NCBI RefSeq assembly: GCF_014841125.1
Contig: NZ_JACYTQ010000002.1
Coordinates: 806,001 to 870,000, forward strand
DNA length: 64,000 nucleotides
Reading direction: 5' to 3'
Source: Echinicola arenosa
GTDB lineage: Bacteria; Bacteroidota; Bacteroidia; Cytophagales; Cyclobacteriaceae
Shown: positions 25,303 through 34,872 of the stretch, one piece after another
Position numbering within the stretch: position 1 is the stretch's first letter
Layout of the letters: every line of letters begins with the position of its first letter
Notes under the pieces: generated by a model
What the model was told of the DNA's origin: nothing
The model's database searches: none
The model's input: only the letters and a program-made list of their open reading frames with translations
Translations under genes and position numbers: made by a program

Positions 25303-26949
25303 TTATTCCCATCCGCTCGTTTGCTCCAAGTTTGGATTCAGTGAAAGTTCATTTACCGGTACTGGGAAATAATAGTTCTTATTCTCATCAAACAGATAAG
25401 CCTGATCTGAAATGATATAACCTTCATTATTTAACTTAACATCTGAACCAACTTCATAAGCATCATAATTGGCAATATCCACAGAATTGAACCTAATGCC
25501 TAAAACAGGCTCAGTAAGTTTCAGACCTTCTTTCCAACGCATCAAATCATCATAGCGGAAGCCCTCGAAGGCTAGCTCTACCCTTCTTTCCCTTCTCACA
25601 TCATCAATGATACTTCCCTGATTCAATACTAAATCAGCCACTCCTGCTTTGGCTCTCAGTAGATTGATCGTCATATCAACATCAGCTTGGGTAATACTTC
25701 CCAGTTCCGCCTTAGCCTCCGCATAGATCAACAATATCTCAGCATAGCGGATAAGTGGCGCATCCATATAAGCTCTATCCCAAGGAGCTGTTCTATCCTG
25801 CTCCTCATTATAGAATTTGGCAACTTGGTAACCCGAAGGAGAAGATTCATTGGAGCTCAAACCAATGGGATCAGAATTTAGGTATAATTGACCATCCACG
25901 AAATAGGTCTCCGGCTGAGCAAAAGTACCTGCCAAACGCTTATCTCTATTGGCAAATTCATCTTCAATAGTAGCATCACCCTGATATAAAGGACTCTCTT
26001 CAATTGATAGACCATCCACACACAGGTAATCATTGATCAAGCTCTTTGTACCTCCAAATTCAGTTCCCTCAGTATGGGTCAGTACATTTGAGGCGTTGTG
26101 ATAGATCTGCAAAGCATCATCATAATCCCTGTAAAAGACGATTTCGTCATTTCCTACCAAATTCATATTGGCAAACAAAGCATTATAATCACCATTTACA
26201 TCAATGCTGTAATTACCCGAATTCATCAATGCTTCAGCAGACTCAGCTGCAGCTTGCAAATAGACTTGCTCATTTCCAAGTCCATGATACTTTCTGAAAG
26301 TCCCTTCATGAAGCATGATGCGAGCCCTGTAGGCATTGGCAATGTCTTTGGTAAAGCGGTTGCTTTCTGCTGTGTTTGCCATCCATTGTACTGCAAAGTC
26401 CAAATCCGATTTGATGAAAGCCATCACTTCGTCACGGCTGGACTGTGCCTCATATAACAACGGGTCAGTATCCGTAAGTACATGGTCCACTATTGGAAGT
26501 TTTCCATATAACTTTAACTTGTCATAATACTCTAATGCTCTCAGTAACCTAGCCTCTGCGATATAAGGGTTTTTAGCAGCTTCCTCAATATCTGACGCAG
26601 CGCTATTTTCCAACATCTGATTGATATCCCTTATCAAATCCCAGTCCCAGTCTTCACGACCGGGCGTGTTGGCTGTATTAATCCCCAAACGAACATCCTC
26701 TGGAGACTGAACAAAGGAATTGTCACTTAAATTATCATCAGTAAGTATCCCAGCATTAAATCCTCCTCTAAAGCCTTTAGTAGCAAAATAGGATGCATAA
26801 AGCTGGTTATTATAGACCTGAAGGTCTGAAGCACTTTTCCAGAAAGTATCATCATTGATCTGTGTTTCAGGAAAAGTATCTAAAAATTCATCATTACACC
26901 CTGTCGCAAATGCAAGACAGGCCAATAGAAATATTGCTGTTTTTTTCAT
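25303..26949 (-). CDS. SusD/RagB family outer-membrane lipoprotein
   Basis: A 548-residue protein with lipobox FATGC (Cys18) and the classic SusD start NDEFLDTFPETQINDDTFWKSASDLQVYNNQLY. The C-terminal half has the RagB signature (IRYAEILLIYAEAKAELG, INLLRAKAGVADL, DDVRRERRVELAFEGFRYDDLMRWKEG) and ends with SLNPNLEQTSGWE. It caps the SusC channel made by the gene 21 bp upstream and binds the incoming ligand at the surface. Sigma/anti-sigma control of the locus suggests induction by its own substrate. Confidence 0.93.
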   Translation of the reverse strand: MKKTAIFLLACLAFATGCNDEFLDTFPETQINDDTFWKSASDLQVYNNQLYASYFATKGFRGGFNAGILTDDNLSDNSFVQSPEDVRLGINTANTPGREDWDWDLIRDINQMLENSAASDIEEAAKNPYIAEARLLRALEYYDKLKLYGKLPIVDHVLTDTDPLLYEAQSSRDEVMAFIKSDLDFAVQWMANTAESNRFTKDIANAYRARIMLHEGTFRKYHGLGNEQVYLQAAAESAEALMNSGNYSIDVNGDYNALFANMNLVGNDEIVFYRDYDDALQIYHNASNVLTHTEGTEFGGTKSLINDYLCVDGLSIEESPLYQGDATIEDEFANRDKRLAGTFAQPETYFVDGQLYLNSDPIGLSSNESSPSGYQVAKFYNEEQDRTAPWDRAYMDAPLIRYAEILLIYAEAKAELGSITQADVDMTINLLRAKAGVADLVLNQGSIIDDVRRERRVELAFEGFRYDDLMRWKEGLKLTEPVLGIRFNSVDIANYDAYEVGSDVKLNNEGYIISDQAYLFDENKNYYFPVPVNELSLNPNLEQTSGWE

Positions 26950-26970
26950 GTCTTTGTGTTTTAGGGTTGA

Positions 26971-29900
26971 TTAGAAACTAAGACTTAGCCCAAAGGAAAT
27001 TCTTCTGGACAATGGATAGAGCTTACCAGACTGGTCTCCCCCATTGCTAAAGCTTGCACTCCCAAGGTTATCTTGGCTAGGATCCAGCACTTCAGGATCA
27101 AAGTTCTCATTGAGCTTCGTAAAGGTCAAGAGGTTTTCTCCAGAAACATACACTCTCAAACCACCAATTTTAACTCGCTCCAGCATAGCAGAAGGTAAGG
27201 TATAACCTATAGTTAGATTTTTAAGTCTCAAGTAGCTGGCATCTTGCAGGTACCTAGTTTGTACTTGTGTGTTTCTGTTGGTTACTTGCCCTTGACTTGG
27301 ACGGAAGTAATAGGCATCCCTATTTTCTGGAAGGCCATCTGATCCGTCACTCCAAGTCTCATTATAGACATTATCCAAAACGATCACATTGCCATAGCCT
27401 CCTGTACTTCCAAACATCAAAGGACCATCCAACCAGAAATCTCTCTTACCAATTCCTTGGAAGAACATGCTTAAATCGAAATTCTTGTAATTCAAACCAC
27501 CTCTGATACCATATAAATACCTTGGAGAAGCATTACCAATGATCCTTCTATCTCCAGAATCATCCACTGTGCCAGCACCACCATTGATAAATCCATCATT
27601 GTTGAGATCTGCATAATGTACATCTCCTGGCGCAATCAGGTTACCACCACCAAGTTGGGCATGATCAGCCGCATTATCGATTTCCTCTTGGTTTTGGAAA
27701 ATTCCCACCGTTTCATATCCCCATATTTCTCCTAATGTTTGACCTACATAATAGCCGCCTGAGAAAGAATTTGTTGGATTTTCATAACGTGTAATTTCAC
27801 CTTTGGAGTCTGAAACTACTACATTCAAGTTATAGCTTAGCTCACTATTGATCTCATCATTCCATCCTACTGATGCTTCCCAACCTTTGACTCTTAGGTC
27901 AGCGGCATTTTTCTCAGGAGCATCGGCACCAAAAATCCCTGGTAAAGCCGCTCCTGCAACCAACATACCTTTTGTATCTCTTTGGAAGGCATCAAGGGTC
28001 ACATTCAATCTTCCTTGAAGGAAAATCATATCCAAACCAATATTGGTAGAACTTACTTTTTCCCATGTTCTATCCGAAGAAAGAGGATTTTGAGGACTTA
28101 AGCTTACCGGACGGCTTCCTCCCATAATCCAGTTGGTCTGAGGAACAGTAGTATATCCCACAAATGGATAATACGCTCCAGATACCTGATTACCCAATTG
28201 ACCATAAGAAGCACGTAGCTTTAAGAGGTTCAACCAAGTAAGGTCTTTCATAAATTCTTCATCGGTTATTCTCCACCCAGCCGAAACTGAAGGGAAGAAT
28301 CCAAAGCGATCATTTTTATTGAATCTAGAGGATCCGTCGTAACGACCATTGATTTCAAGTAAATATTTTCCTTGATAAGTATAGTTCATTCTTACGAAAC
28401 CACTTCTCAATGCCCAGTTATAAAAATCATCTGTAATGATTGGGTCTCCCAAAGTTGTAGATGAAGAAAGCACATCATCAGAAATCAGGTTGGTATTATA
28501 ACTCTGGTTAGAAGTGTATGTGGCCTTTTCTTGGTTAAAACCTACAGTAGCTTCTATGCTATGTCCACTACTCCAGTCTTTGGCATATTTTCCATAAATA
28601 TCAAAGGCGTAATAGTTATCCACAAAATTAGTACGCTCGATGTAGGAAGGTTCTGCTTCTGGAGAAACCGTAAGGTTGTTCCAAGGTTGGATAGAGTAAA
28701 ACTGTCTGTTATTTCTAACTCTTTGTCTAAACTTAGGATTAAAGGTGAAGTTAGAAAACACTTGGAAGTCTCCAAATTTCATTTCCACACCGGCCTTTGT
28801 ATTCAAATTGTAATTAACCAAATTGTTACGCCCACCATCTTCTATCGTCGCTACAGGATTCAATCTATGGAAAGTGGCATAATCTACTCCATCCAAATTA
28901 TAATAAGGAGTCCAAGTTGGTCTTGCTCTCCAAACTACGTGGAAAATAGAAGGTCCGAAACCTCCACCGGGAAGATTATGTACATCTTGCTCAGCTCTGG
29001 AAAAGTTGACCTGGAACTTAGTAGTCAACCATTTATTAAGATCTGAGCTAAGATTAGAATTGAAATTAAACCTTTCGTAAAAATCATTCCCTATTTTCAC
29101 TATTCCATCCTGACGCGCATAAGCTACAGAAGCACGGTAAGCAGAATTCTCAGATCCACCTGTTATGCTGAGGTTATGGTTGTGCCCAGGAGCGGCATTC
29201 GCAAAAACCAAATCCGCCCAGTCTGTATTGGCATGCTCATAGTAAGCTGTACCTGACGGCTTAAGGGTATAATCATCCGTAATAACCCCATCCACTCGGT
29301 CTTTAATTAAACCCAAATGCTCATCGTTAAAAACCCTAGCTCCATTAGTGCTGGATGTCATACTGTTCACAAACAATGCATAGCGATAAGAATCCGTCTT
29401 ATCCGGAAGAATGGTTGGTCTTGCGGCAAAGACATTTCCAGAATACTGGATCTGTGGCTTTGTGCTTTTGGATCCTTTCTTCGTAGTGATCAAAACTACC
29501 CCAAAAGCGGCTCTTGCCCCATAAATTGCTGCTGAAGCGGCATCTTTAAGTACAGTGACACTTTCGATGTCCTGCGGGTTGATATTATTAATATCCATCT
29601 GCGCACCATCAACCAAAACCAATGGTTCTCCTCCATTGATACTGGTAGCACCACGAATATTGAAGCTTGGGTTACTTCCTGGTGAACCACTGTTTGAAGC
29701 AATGTTCAATCCAGGCACTACTCCTTGAAGACCATCAGTCAAATTAGTAATTGGACGATTTTCAAGCACTTTGCTGTCTGTCATTCCAACTGCTCCAGTT
29801 AGGTTTCCTTTCTTCTGGGTACCATAACCCACCACAACTACTTCTTCCAAGTCACTTACGTCCTCTTCCAAAACCACATCAATTACAGATTGGTTGTTGA

Positions 29901-30477
29901 CGGTAACAGTTTTAGAAAGAAACCCAACGAAGGAATATACCAAACTTGATCCTTCTTCTACACTTAGGGTGTACTTCCCATCAAGGTCAGTCGCAGTACC
30001 GTTTACGGTTCCTTGCTCCACCACAGTTACTCCTGGAATAGGCTCACCATTCTTATCGGTAACTGTTCCGCTGACTTGAACTTCTACCACAATGGCAGGT
30101 GTGAAGCTTTTTCTTTTGTGCTCCTTCACACTAATGGTATTATCAACCTGTCTAAAGGACAATTCATGAGATGTCGCCAAATTGATCAAGACGCTTTCCA
30201 ATGACTCATTTTCCAATTTGAGATTTACAGGAGGTAGGTTTTTTACCAATTCATCCTTATAAATAAATTTAAAATCAGTTTTGGCATTGATTTCCTTGAA
30301 AGCTTCAACTAATGAAGCTTCTTTAAGATCAAGGCTCAAGGACACCTTAGTGATATCCAAGGATTCCTGTGCCTTAGTTGGAGCTGCATAGATCAGGTTC
30401 AGAAAAAGTAACTGAAACACAAACCCATACAGATAGTATTTTCCTATCATACATATCGCATGTAATGTTTTTTTCAT
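26971..30477 (-). CDS. SusC/RagA TonB-linked transporter with STN signalling domain
   Basis: A 1168-residue protein. After a long signal peptide, residues about 45-115 form an STN domain (LSLDLKEASLVEAFKEINAKTDFKFIYKDEL), which contacts FecR. Next come a carboxypeptidase-like domain (GTVTDKNGEPIPGVTVVEQGTVNGTATDLDGKY), the plug (VVVGYGTQKKGNLTGAV, DGLQGVVPGLNI, NPSFNIRGATSING) and a barrel ending in FGLSLSF. The STN domain makes this a transducer: ligand binding outside would activate the ECF sigma factor encoded upstream. The order sigma, FecR, SusC, SusD is standard. Confidence 0.94.
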   Translation of the reverse strand: MKKTLHAICMIGKYYLYGFVFQLLFLNLIYAAPTKAQESLDITKVSLSLDLKEASLVEAFKEINAKTDFKFIYKDELVKNLPPVNLKLENESLESVLINLATSHELSFRQVDNTISVKEHKRKSFTPAIVVEVQVSGTVTDKNGEPIPGVTVVEQGTVNGTATDLDGKYTLSVEEGSSLVYSFVGFLSKTVTVNNQSVIDVVLEEDVSDLEEVVVVGYGTQKKGNLTGAVGMTDSKVLENRPITNLTDGLQGVVPGLNIASNSGSPGSNPSFNIRGATSINGGEPLVLVDGAQMDINNINPQDIESVTVLKDAASAAIYGARAAFGVVLITTKKGSKSTKPQIQYSGNVFAARPTILPDKTDSYRYALFVNSMTSSTNGARVFNDEHLGLIKDRVDGVITDDYTLKPSGTAYYEHANTDWADLVFANAAPGHNHNLSITGGSENSAYRASVAYARQDGIVKIGNDFYERFNFNSNLSSDLNKWLTTKFQVNFSRAEQDVHNLPGGGFGPSIFHVVWRARPTWTPYYNLDGVDYATFHRLNPVATIEDGGRNNLVNYNLNTKAGVEMKFGDFQVFSNFTFNPKFRQRVRNNRQFYSIQPWNNLTVSPEAEPSYIERTNFVDNYYAFDIYGKYAKDWSSGHSIEATVGFNQEKATYTSNQSYNTNLISDDVLSSSTTLGDPIITDDFYNWALRSGFVRMNYTYQGKYLLEINGRYDGSSRFNKNDRFGFFPSVSAGWRITDEEFMKDLTWLNLLKLRASYGQLGNQVSGAYYPFVGYTTVPQTNWIMGGSRPVSLSPQNPLSSDRTWEKVSSTNIGLDMIFLQGRLNVTLDAFQRDTKGMLVAGAALPGIFGADAPEKNAADLRVKGWEASVGWNDEINSELSYNLNVVVSDSKGEITRYENPTNSFSGGYYVGQTLGEIWGYETVGIFQNQEEIDNAADHAQLGGGNLIAPGDVHYADLNNDGFINGGAGTVDDSGDRRIIGNASPRYLYGIRGGLNYKNFDLSMFFQGIGKRDFWLDGPLMFGSTGGYGNVIVLDNVYNETWSDGSDGLPENRDAYYFRPSQGQVTNRNTQVQTRYLQDASYLRLKNLTIGYTLPSAMLERVKIGGLRVYVSGENLLTFTKLNENFDPEVLDPSQDNLGSASFSNGGDQSGKLYPLSRRISFGLSLSF

Positions 30478-30604
30478 AGTTTTGAGTGTTTTATTGTTTT
30501 ACATAAGGCATTAAAACATCGATAATTGGCCTAAAGCCTGAGAAACTTGGCCATCTATCGAATCGAGCCAATGGGTGTACCCGTTGGCTTCTTTTAATTA
30601 CAGT

Positions 30605-31681
30605 TTATTCATTGGCATTAAATTTTAAGGCTATTTTTTTACGGTCTATTTTATAACTGAAGCCCATGGTATAACCAAGGCTTTCCAACACATTTTCAAG
30701 TGAGGCATCTTTAAATTCTCCGGACACCTTTTCATCCTTTTTTGGCGAATTTTGAACAGTAATCTCTACCGCATACCATCGTTCCAAAAGCCTTTTCACT
30801 TCTGAAAACTTCATTTGATTAAAACTTAATACGCCATTTTTCCACCCATATGCCTCTTGGGGATTGAAAACACCTTTAGATAAAACATCCTTATCTAATT
30901 TCACTTCTTCTCCCGGAACCAAGTACAAATCTTCCTTTTCCCTATTTTCATTATAAACCCTTACTTTTCCTGTAGCAAGTTGCACACTTGTGGAAAACTC
31001 CTGATAGGCTTTAACATTAAAAGAAGTCCCTACCGCAACAGTGACCATATCTCCAGACTTAACAGTAAAAGGCAAAGCTGTATCATGTTTCACTTCAAAA
31101 AATGCCTCTCCCTTAAGTTGAAGTTCTCTATTATCCTTTCCGAAATTATCCTGATAGGTGATTTCACTTTCTGAATTCAAATAAACTATACTTCCATCTG
31201 GCAGATAAAGTTTGGACTTTTGCCCTTTTGGATTTGCTTTAACAATTACCGCAGCAGCTACCTCTATTTTTTCTTCACTATCCTTGTGGTTAATGGCCAA
31301 AAAAGTGATAGAAGCGAGTAACACAACCATCAATATTGCAGCAGTCCTGATCCAAAACTGATTCCAAATGGTTTGTTTCTTTTCTTTGGTAAAAAATCCT
31401 TTAGAGCTATCAGCCTCAATAGTATGCTCTATTTTTTTAAACAGGGAATACTGTTGAGCATCTTTCATTACCTTACCCTGATCGTTAATAGACAATAAAA
31501 TGACCCGGGCTTGTGCATAAAGCTGCCCATTGGTTTCATTTTCGTTAACCCAATTGATCCATTTCAAATTTTCTGCCGGCTCTCCATCAAGTACCCAGCT
31601 TTTAAAAGAATGGTCAAATAATAGGTCTTCTATTTTAGAATAAGATTTCATCATTTTGTCTATCTGACCTACAGAGAGCAA
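30605..31681 (-). CDS. FecR family anti-sigma factor
   Basis: A 358-residue inner-membrane protein. The N-terminal cytoplasmic part binds the sigma factor. One transmembrane helix lies near residues 108-127 (FWIRTAAILMVVLLASITFLAI). The periplasmic FecR domain follows (SKLYLPDGSIVYLNSESEITYQ, LKGEAFFEVKHD, VAVGTSFNVKAY), with a C-terminal DUF4974 domain (FSEVKRLLERWYAVEI, ENVLESLGYTMGFSYK). It relays the STN signal. The first Met is followed by alternative starts at residues 10 and 11. It is separated from its sigma gene by 787 bp, unusually far. Confidence 0.92.
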   Translation of the reverse strand: MLSVGQIDKMMKSYSKIEDLLFDHSFKSWVLDGEPAENLKWINWVNENETNGQLYAQARVILLSINDQGKVMKDAQQYSLFKKIEHTIEADSSKGFFTKEKKQTIWNQFWIRTAAILMVVLLASITFLAINHKDSEEKIEVAAAVIVKANPKGQKSKLYLPDGSIVYLNSESEITYQDNFGKDNRELQLKGEAFFEVKHDTALPFTVKSGDMVTVAVGTSFNVKAYQEFSTSVQLATGKVRVYNENREKEDLYLVPGEEVKLDKDVLSKGVFNPQEAYGWKNGVLSFNQMKFSEVKRLLERWYAVEITVQNSPKKDEKVSGEFKDASLENVLESLGYTMGFSYKIDRKKIALKFNANE

Positions 31682-31870
31682 AAGGCCTAAAATCTCATCG
31701 CCTTATTTTAAAAAAAATAACTTTTCTTTAATCGGATGTTAATCAACATTGAAAAAGGAATCTGCATATCCGCTATTTCACCAGTATACTTAACCCTTCA
31801 AAACATTCTCCCAAAAACAGCTCAGATCTCATAGAAATGATTGTCTAAACCTTTCTACTGCCCCTGCTAG

Positions 31871-31899
31871 GTCCGTGGAATCTCCGTTGCGGGACGGAC
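31871..31899. repeat. GC-rich stem-loop, possible REP-like element
   Basis: GTCCGT (31871-31876) pairs with ACGGAC (31894-31899), enclosing a smaller CCG/CGG hairpin. The base composition is strikingly GC-rich against its AT-rich surroundings. Only one copy is in the window, so a repeat family is inferred from structure alone. Confidence 0.35.
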
Positions 31900-31999
31900 A
31901 GGTAGTGGGAGTCAGGTTACTGGTGTCAAAATGGTCCATATTAATGAATGTAACATTTTTAACATTGACTCTTTAACTCATATTTAACCCCTAGTTAAG

Positions 32000-32032
32000 C
32001 CGTGTTTATCCCGTGTTTATCCCGTATTTCTC
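32000..32032. repeat. Three tandem 11-bp repeats
   Basis: Two exact copies of CCGTGTTTATC (32000-32010, 32011-32021) are followed by a diverged third copy, CCGTATTTCTC (32022-32032). One helical turn per repeat would put bound proteins on the same DNA face. They lie about 320 bp upstream of the FecR start. Confidence 0.6.
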
Positions 32033-32468
32033 TTATCAGTGATTCAAGCTTGTCTAAACCTTAAGTCCTGGAAAAACTTGGGTACATACCTTTCAATGTT
32101 TTGGTTATAAGTACCTTGGGAATCCTTCTATCCCTCATCGCGATAAGCCAATATTTTTCCAACTATTAAGGAGCTGAATGGCTGATTTGATTTTTCGAAT
32201 TGTTGGGGGGATCAGATAGCTCAGATAAGATTTTCTTTCTTGCAACATATTTCGAGGAACACAAAGGTTGCTATCCTACTTTGGTCAAATTGTAGCACCG
32301 GGCTTTAATAAATGCCTACTGAAGAACAGCTACATTCTAAATGCTTCAGTTCTATCTGGCAGTTAAACAGGCTTCCAACCACTTAAGCAAAGGATGTATG
32401 GTTACTGGCATTATTGCGGATAATCAGAAAAAGGAATCCTGGTTGAAGCTAACTGGCTTATGGCAGGC

Positions 32469-33065
32469 TTAAAAATTAAGCAATGCAAAGCAAAAAATAC
32501 TAATGGCAATCTTTCTGAAATCCAAACTATTCTTTAATGTTTTGATTCCTTTAAAAATTAAGTTATAAATCGACGGAACTTGCACGCCCATCAATTCTGA
32601 GATCTCCTCATAATCCAACTCCTCAAGTACCCTTAAATAGATTGCTTCTTTTTGTCTCAATGGTAAGTTTTCAAGTGCTTCATTGATCATTACAGCAGAT
32701 TCAGAAACAATATGATGTTTTTGAAGCAATTCCTCGAAAGACTCTTCCCAAAGAAATTTAGCATGGTACTCGTCAATCGATTCTCGTTTATATTGATGAT
32801 TGACCATTTTTATAATTTCCCTTCTGAAGGAGGAGAAAAGATAAAATTTAATGGACCTATGGATGCTTATTTTTTCCCTGACATTCCATATGTGCACAAA
32901 CACATCATGAATCGCATCTTGGATCAAATCCTCATCATGGGTAAACCCAAAACCATATTTAAACAGGTCTTTAGAATAAGCCTTATAAATCACCGCAAAG
33001 GCCTCCCTGTCCCCAGCAGAGATTCTATTCCAAGTCTGTATATCGTTTAGGCTATCTTTATTCAT
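32469..33065 (-). CDS. ECF sigma factor, FecI-like (sigma-70 family)
   Basis: A 198-residue sigma factor from the MNKDSLND start; a longer frame begins 17 codons upstream but those residues do not match the family. Region 2 is DREAFAVIYKAYSKDLFKYGFGFTHDEDLIQDAIHDVFVHIW. Region 4 is LPLRQKEAIYLRVLEELDYEEISELMGVQVPSIYNLIFKGIKTL. The C-terminus ends in a hydrophobic tail (IAISIFCFALLNF), often seen in FecI-like factors of this phylum. It should direct transcription of the FecR-SusC-SusD operon. Confidence 0.92.
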   Translation of the reverse strand: MNKDSLNDIQTWNRISAGDREAFAVIYKAYSKDLFKYGFGFTHDEDLIQDAIHDVFVHIWNVREKISIHRSIKFYLFSSFRREIIKMVNHQYKRESIDEYHAKFLWEESFEELLQKHHIVSESAVMINEALENLPLRQKEAIYLRVLEELDYEEISELMGVQVPSIYNLIFKGIKTLKNSLDFRKIAISIFCFALLNF

Positions 33066-33126
33066 GTATTCAATTAACAAAGTCCGTAGTAAAAACAAAC
33101 TTCTATTGATAAACAACTTTTAAATA

Positions 33127-33142
33127 TAGGTTTTCTGGCCTA
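33127..33142. promoter_or_regulatory. Weak match to the TAGGTCT palindrome, site E
   Basis: TAGGTTTTCTGGCCTA keeps the TAGG and CCTA ends and most outer bases, but the centre differs. It lies 62 bp before the ECF sigma start. A TAGG-N8-CCTA match of this kind could occur by chance about once in a window this size, so position is the main argument. Confidence 0.25.
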
Positions 33143-33291
33143 AATAAAAAATTCACCAAAGAATTTATTCGATCTTTCTTCTATTGTACTGTTTTCATTT
33201 TGAAACTTTTCAATACAATTTTTTAAAAATATCATAAAAAAACCATCTTCATTTTTTAGAGACGGTTATAAAAACTCACATATTTAACATT

Positions 33292-34767
33292 TTAATCTTC
33301 TTCCTTTATACCTTGTAATATCTTGGACAACTCGTCCACAATTTCTGGATGGGCAGCATATAAATTGTTACTTTCAGCCGGGTCATCTTTCATATTATAC
33401 AATTGACCTGGCGTTTCAATACCATATCCTTCTTTGTTTAGCCCATCACTGAATCCTCCGGATTTTTGGGACTGAATTAATTTCCAATCTCCTTTTCTTA
33501 TTGCAAAAACTCCTTGATGAGAATGATGTACCAAAAAGTTTCTTGCTGGCTCATTGGCATCCTTCAAGGTTGGCAACATGCTTTGTCCATCAGGAGAGCT
33601 ATTTTCCTTCTTTTCTATACCCACAATATCCCTCACTGTTGCCATAATATCCAATGATGAAACCAGACCTTTGGCAGAAGTGCCAGCCTCAATATGTGTA
33701 GGCCACTTTACAATAAAAGGCACCCTATGGCCTCCTTCCCAAGCATCTCCTTTATAACCTCGCCATGAGCCATTTGCATAGTGTCCATAATCCTTTATCA
33801 CAGAAGAAACTGGTCCGGAATAGTTTTCTCCATTACGAGCAGGAGAACCATTATCACTAGTAAATATAACAATTGTGTTTTCATCCAGGCCATTTCGCTT
33901 CAGCGCATCCATCACCTGTCCCACAGTCCAGTCCACTTCCTGCACAAAATCACCATATGCACCCGCTTGACTCGACCCCTTGAATTTAGCAGTAGGAGCA
34001 ATTGGAGTATGGGGTGCTGTCAAAGCAAAATACAAGAAAAATGGTTTATCAGTTTTTGCAGCACTTTCTATATATTCTACAGATTTTTGGGTGATGGTCG
34101 GCATAACATTTTCCAGTGTCCAACCTGGCGCCATGACACCTTTATGGCCAAACATATCATCAGGCTTTGATACACTTGGCATTTCTACTACTTTCTCATT
34201 TTCAATAAAGGTATAAGGTGGAAAATTGGGAACATCATCCCCAAAATAATAATCGAAACCAGCGGCCAAAGGACCTCCTTTGATAGGCTCGTTGTAGTTT
34301 ACTTCAGCTCCATTATTATCTTCTGCAGGCACAGTATCATGGGTAGACCAATTCCAACCCAAGTGCCATTTACCTATGGCGGCGGTCTGATACCCTACAG
34401 ACTTCAACATATCCGGAAGGGTCTCCCTATGTTCTTCGATAAGTGGAGCTTCCCAAGGCCATAGGACACTTTTTTTCAATCTGGTTCGCCAACTATACCT
34501 CCCTGTCAAAATACCATACCGAGTAGGCGTACATACTGAAGATGGTGTATGGGCATCTGTAAACCACATTCCATCTTTCGCCAGTTGATCTATGTAAGGA
34601 GTATTGACTTTTGCTTGATCATTGTAAGTTCCTACATCACCATAGCCTAGGTCATCCGCCAAGATCAAAACAATATTAGGAGGCTTATTATCTTCCTTTC
34701 GATTACAAGAAGTCATCAATGTCATAGTAAGCAAAAACAAGGCGAAGATCAATTGTTTGTAATTCAT
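33292..34767 (-). CDS. Lipoprotein sulfatase (S1 family), Cys-type
   Basis: A 491-residue arylsulfatase-like enzyme with a lipobox (MTSC, Cys21), so it is membrane anchored rather than soluble. It has metal-binding Asp38-Asp39 in LADDLGYGD, the maturation motif CTPTR (Cys79), GKWHLGW, TAPHTP and SDNGSP. Insertions such as KKSVLWPWEAPLIEEHRETLP are typical of a large S1 subfamily acting on sulfated glycans. A perfect copy of the TAGGTCT palindrome ends 10 bp upstream of the start codon, so expression is probably repressed by its binding protein. Confidence 0.93.
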   Translation of the reverse strand: MNYKQLIFALFLLTMTLMTSCNRKEDNKPPNIVLILADDLGYGDVGTYNDQAKVNTPYIDQLAKDGMWFTDAHTPSSVCTPTRYGILTGRYSWRTRLKKSVLWPWEAPLIEEHRETLPDMLKSVGYQTAAIGKWHLGWNWSTHDTVPAEDNNGAEVNYNEPIKGGPLAAGFDYYFGDDVPNFPPYTFIENEKVVEMPSVSKPDDMFGHKGVMAPGWTLENVMPTITQKSVEYIESAAKTDKPFFLYFALTAPHTPIAPTAKFKGSSQAGAYGDFVQEVDWTVGQVMDALKRNGLDENTIVIFTSDNGSPARNGENYSGPVSSVIKDYGHYANGSWRGYKGDAWEGGHRVPFIVKWPTHIEAGTSAKGLVSSLDIMATVRDIVGIEKKENSSPDGQSMLPTLKDANEPARNFLVHHSHQGVFAIRKGDWKLIQSQKSGGFSDGLNKEGYGIETPGQLYNMKDDPAESNNLYAAHPEIVDELSKILQGIKEED

Positions 34768-34777
34768 GGCTATTTTT

Positions 34778-34793
34778 TAGGTCTATAGACCTA
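34778..34793. promoter_or_regulatory. Putative TetR-family operator, site B
   Basis: TAGGTCTATAGACCTA is a perfect 16-bp palindrome in the leader of the sulfatase gene, 10 bp before its ATG on the minus strand. Bound protein here would block transcription or initiation directly. It is the best of the four sites. Confidence 0.65.
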
Positions 34794-34872
34794 TAAATAT
34801 AATAAAGTTTTTTGCGTTCCTAACTGGTCAAATCAAAAAAATAGGGCTAACAAAATTGTCAGCCCCAAAATC

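Larger units (their letters stand above)
31682..32468. other. Long non-coding gap between ECF sigma and FecR genes
   Basis: 787 bp without an intact gene, where these partner genes normally almost touch. It contains a GC-rich stem-loop (31871-31899), three 11-bp tandem repeats (32000-32032) and a 43-codon open frame at 32341-32472 with no recognisable family. It may be the scar of a lost gene or element, or a genuine long leader for FecR-SusC-SusD. Confidence 0.55.

Noticed and set aside
28531-29046. Plus-strand open frame of 171 codons inside the second SusC gene
   Set aside because: Antisense shadow of a well-supported transporter gene.
32341-32472. A 43-codon open frame in the sigma-FecR gap
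   Set aside because: Plausible codons, but no family, promoter or start signal; kept only as a note in the gap description.
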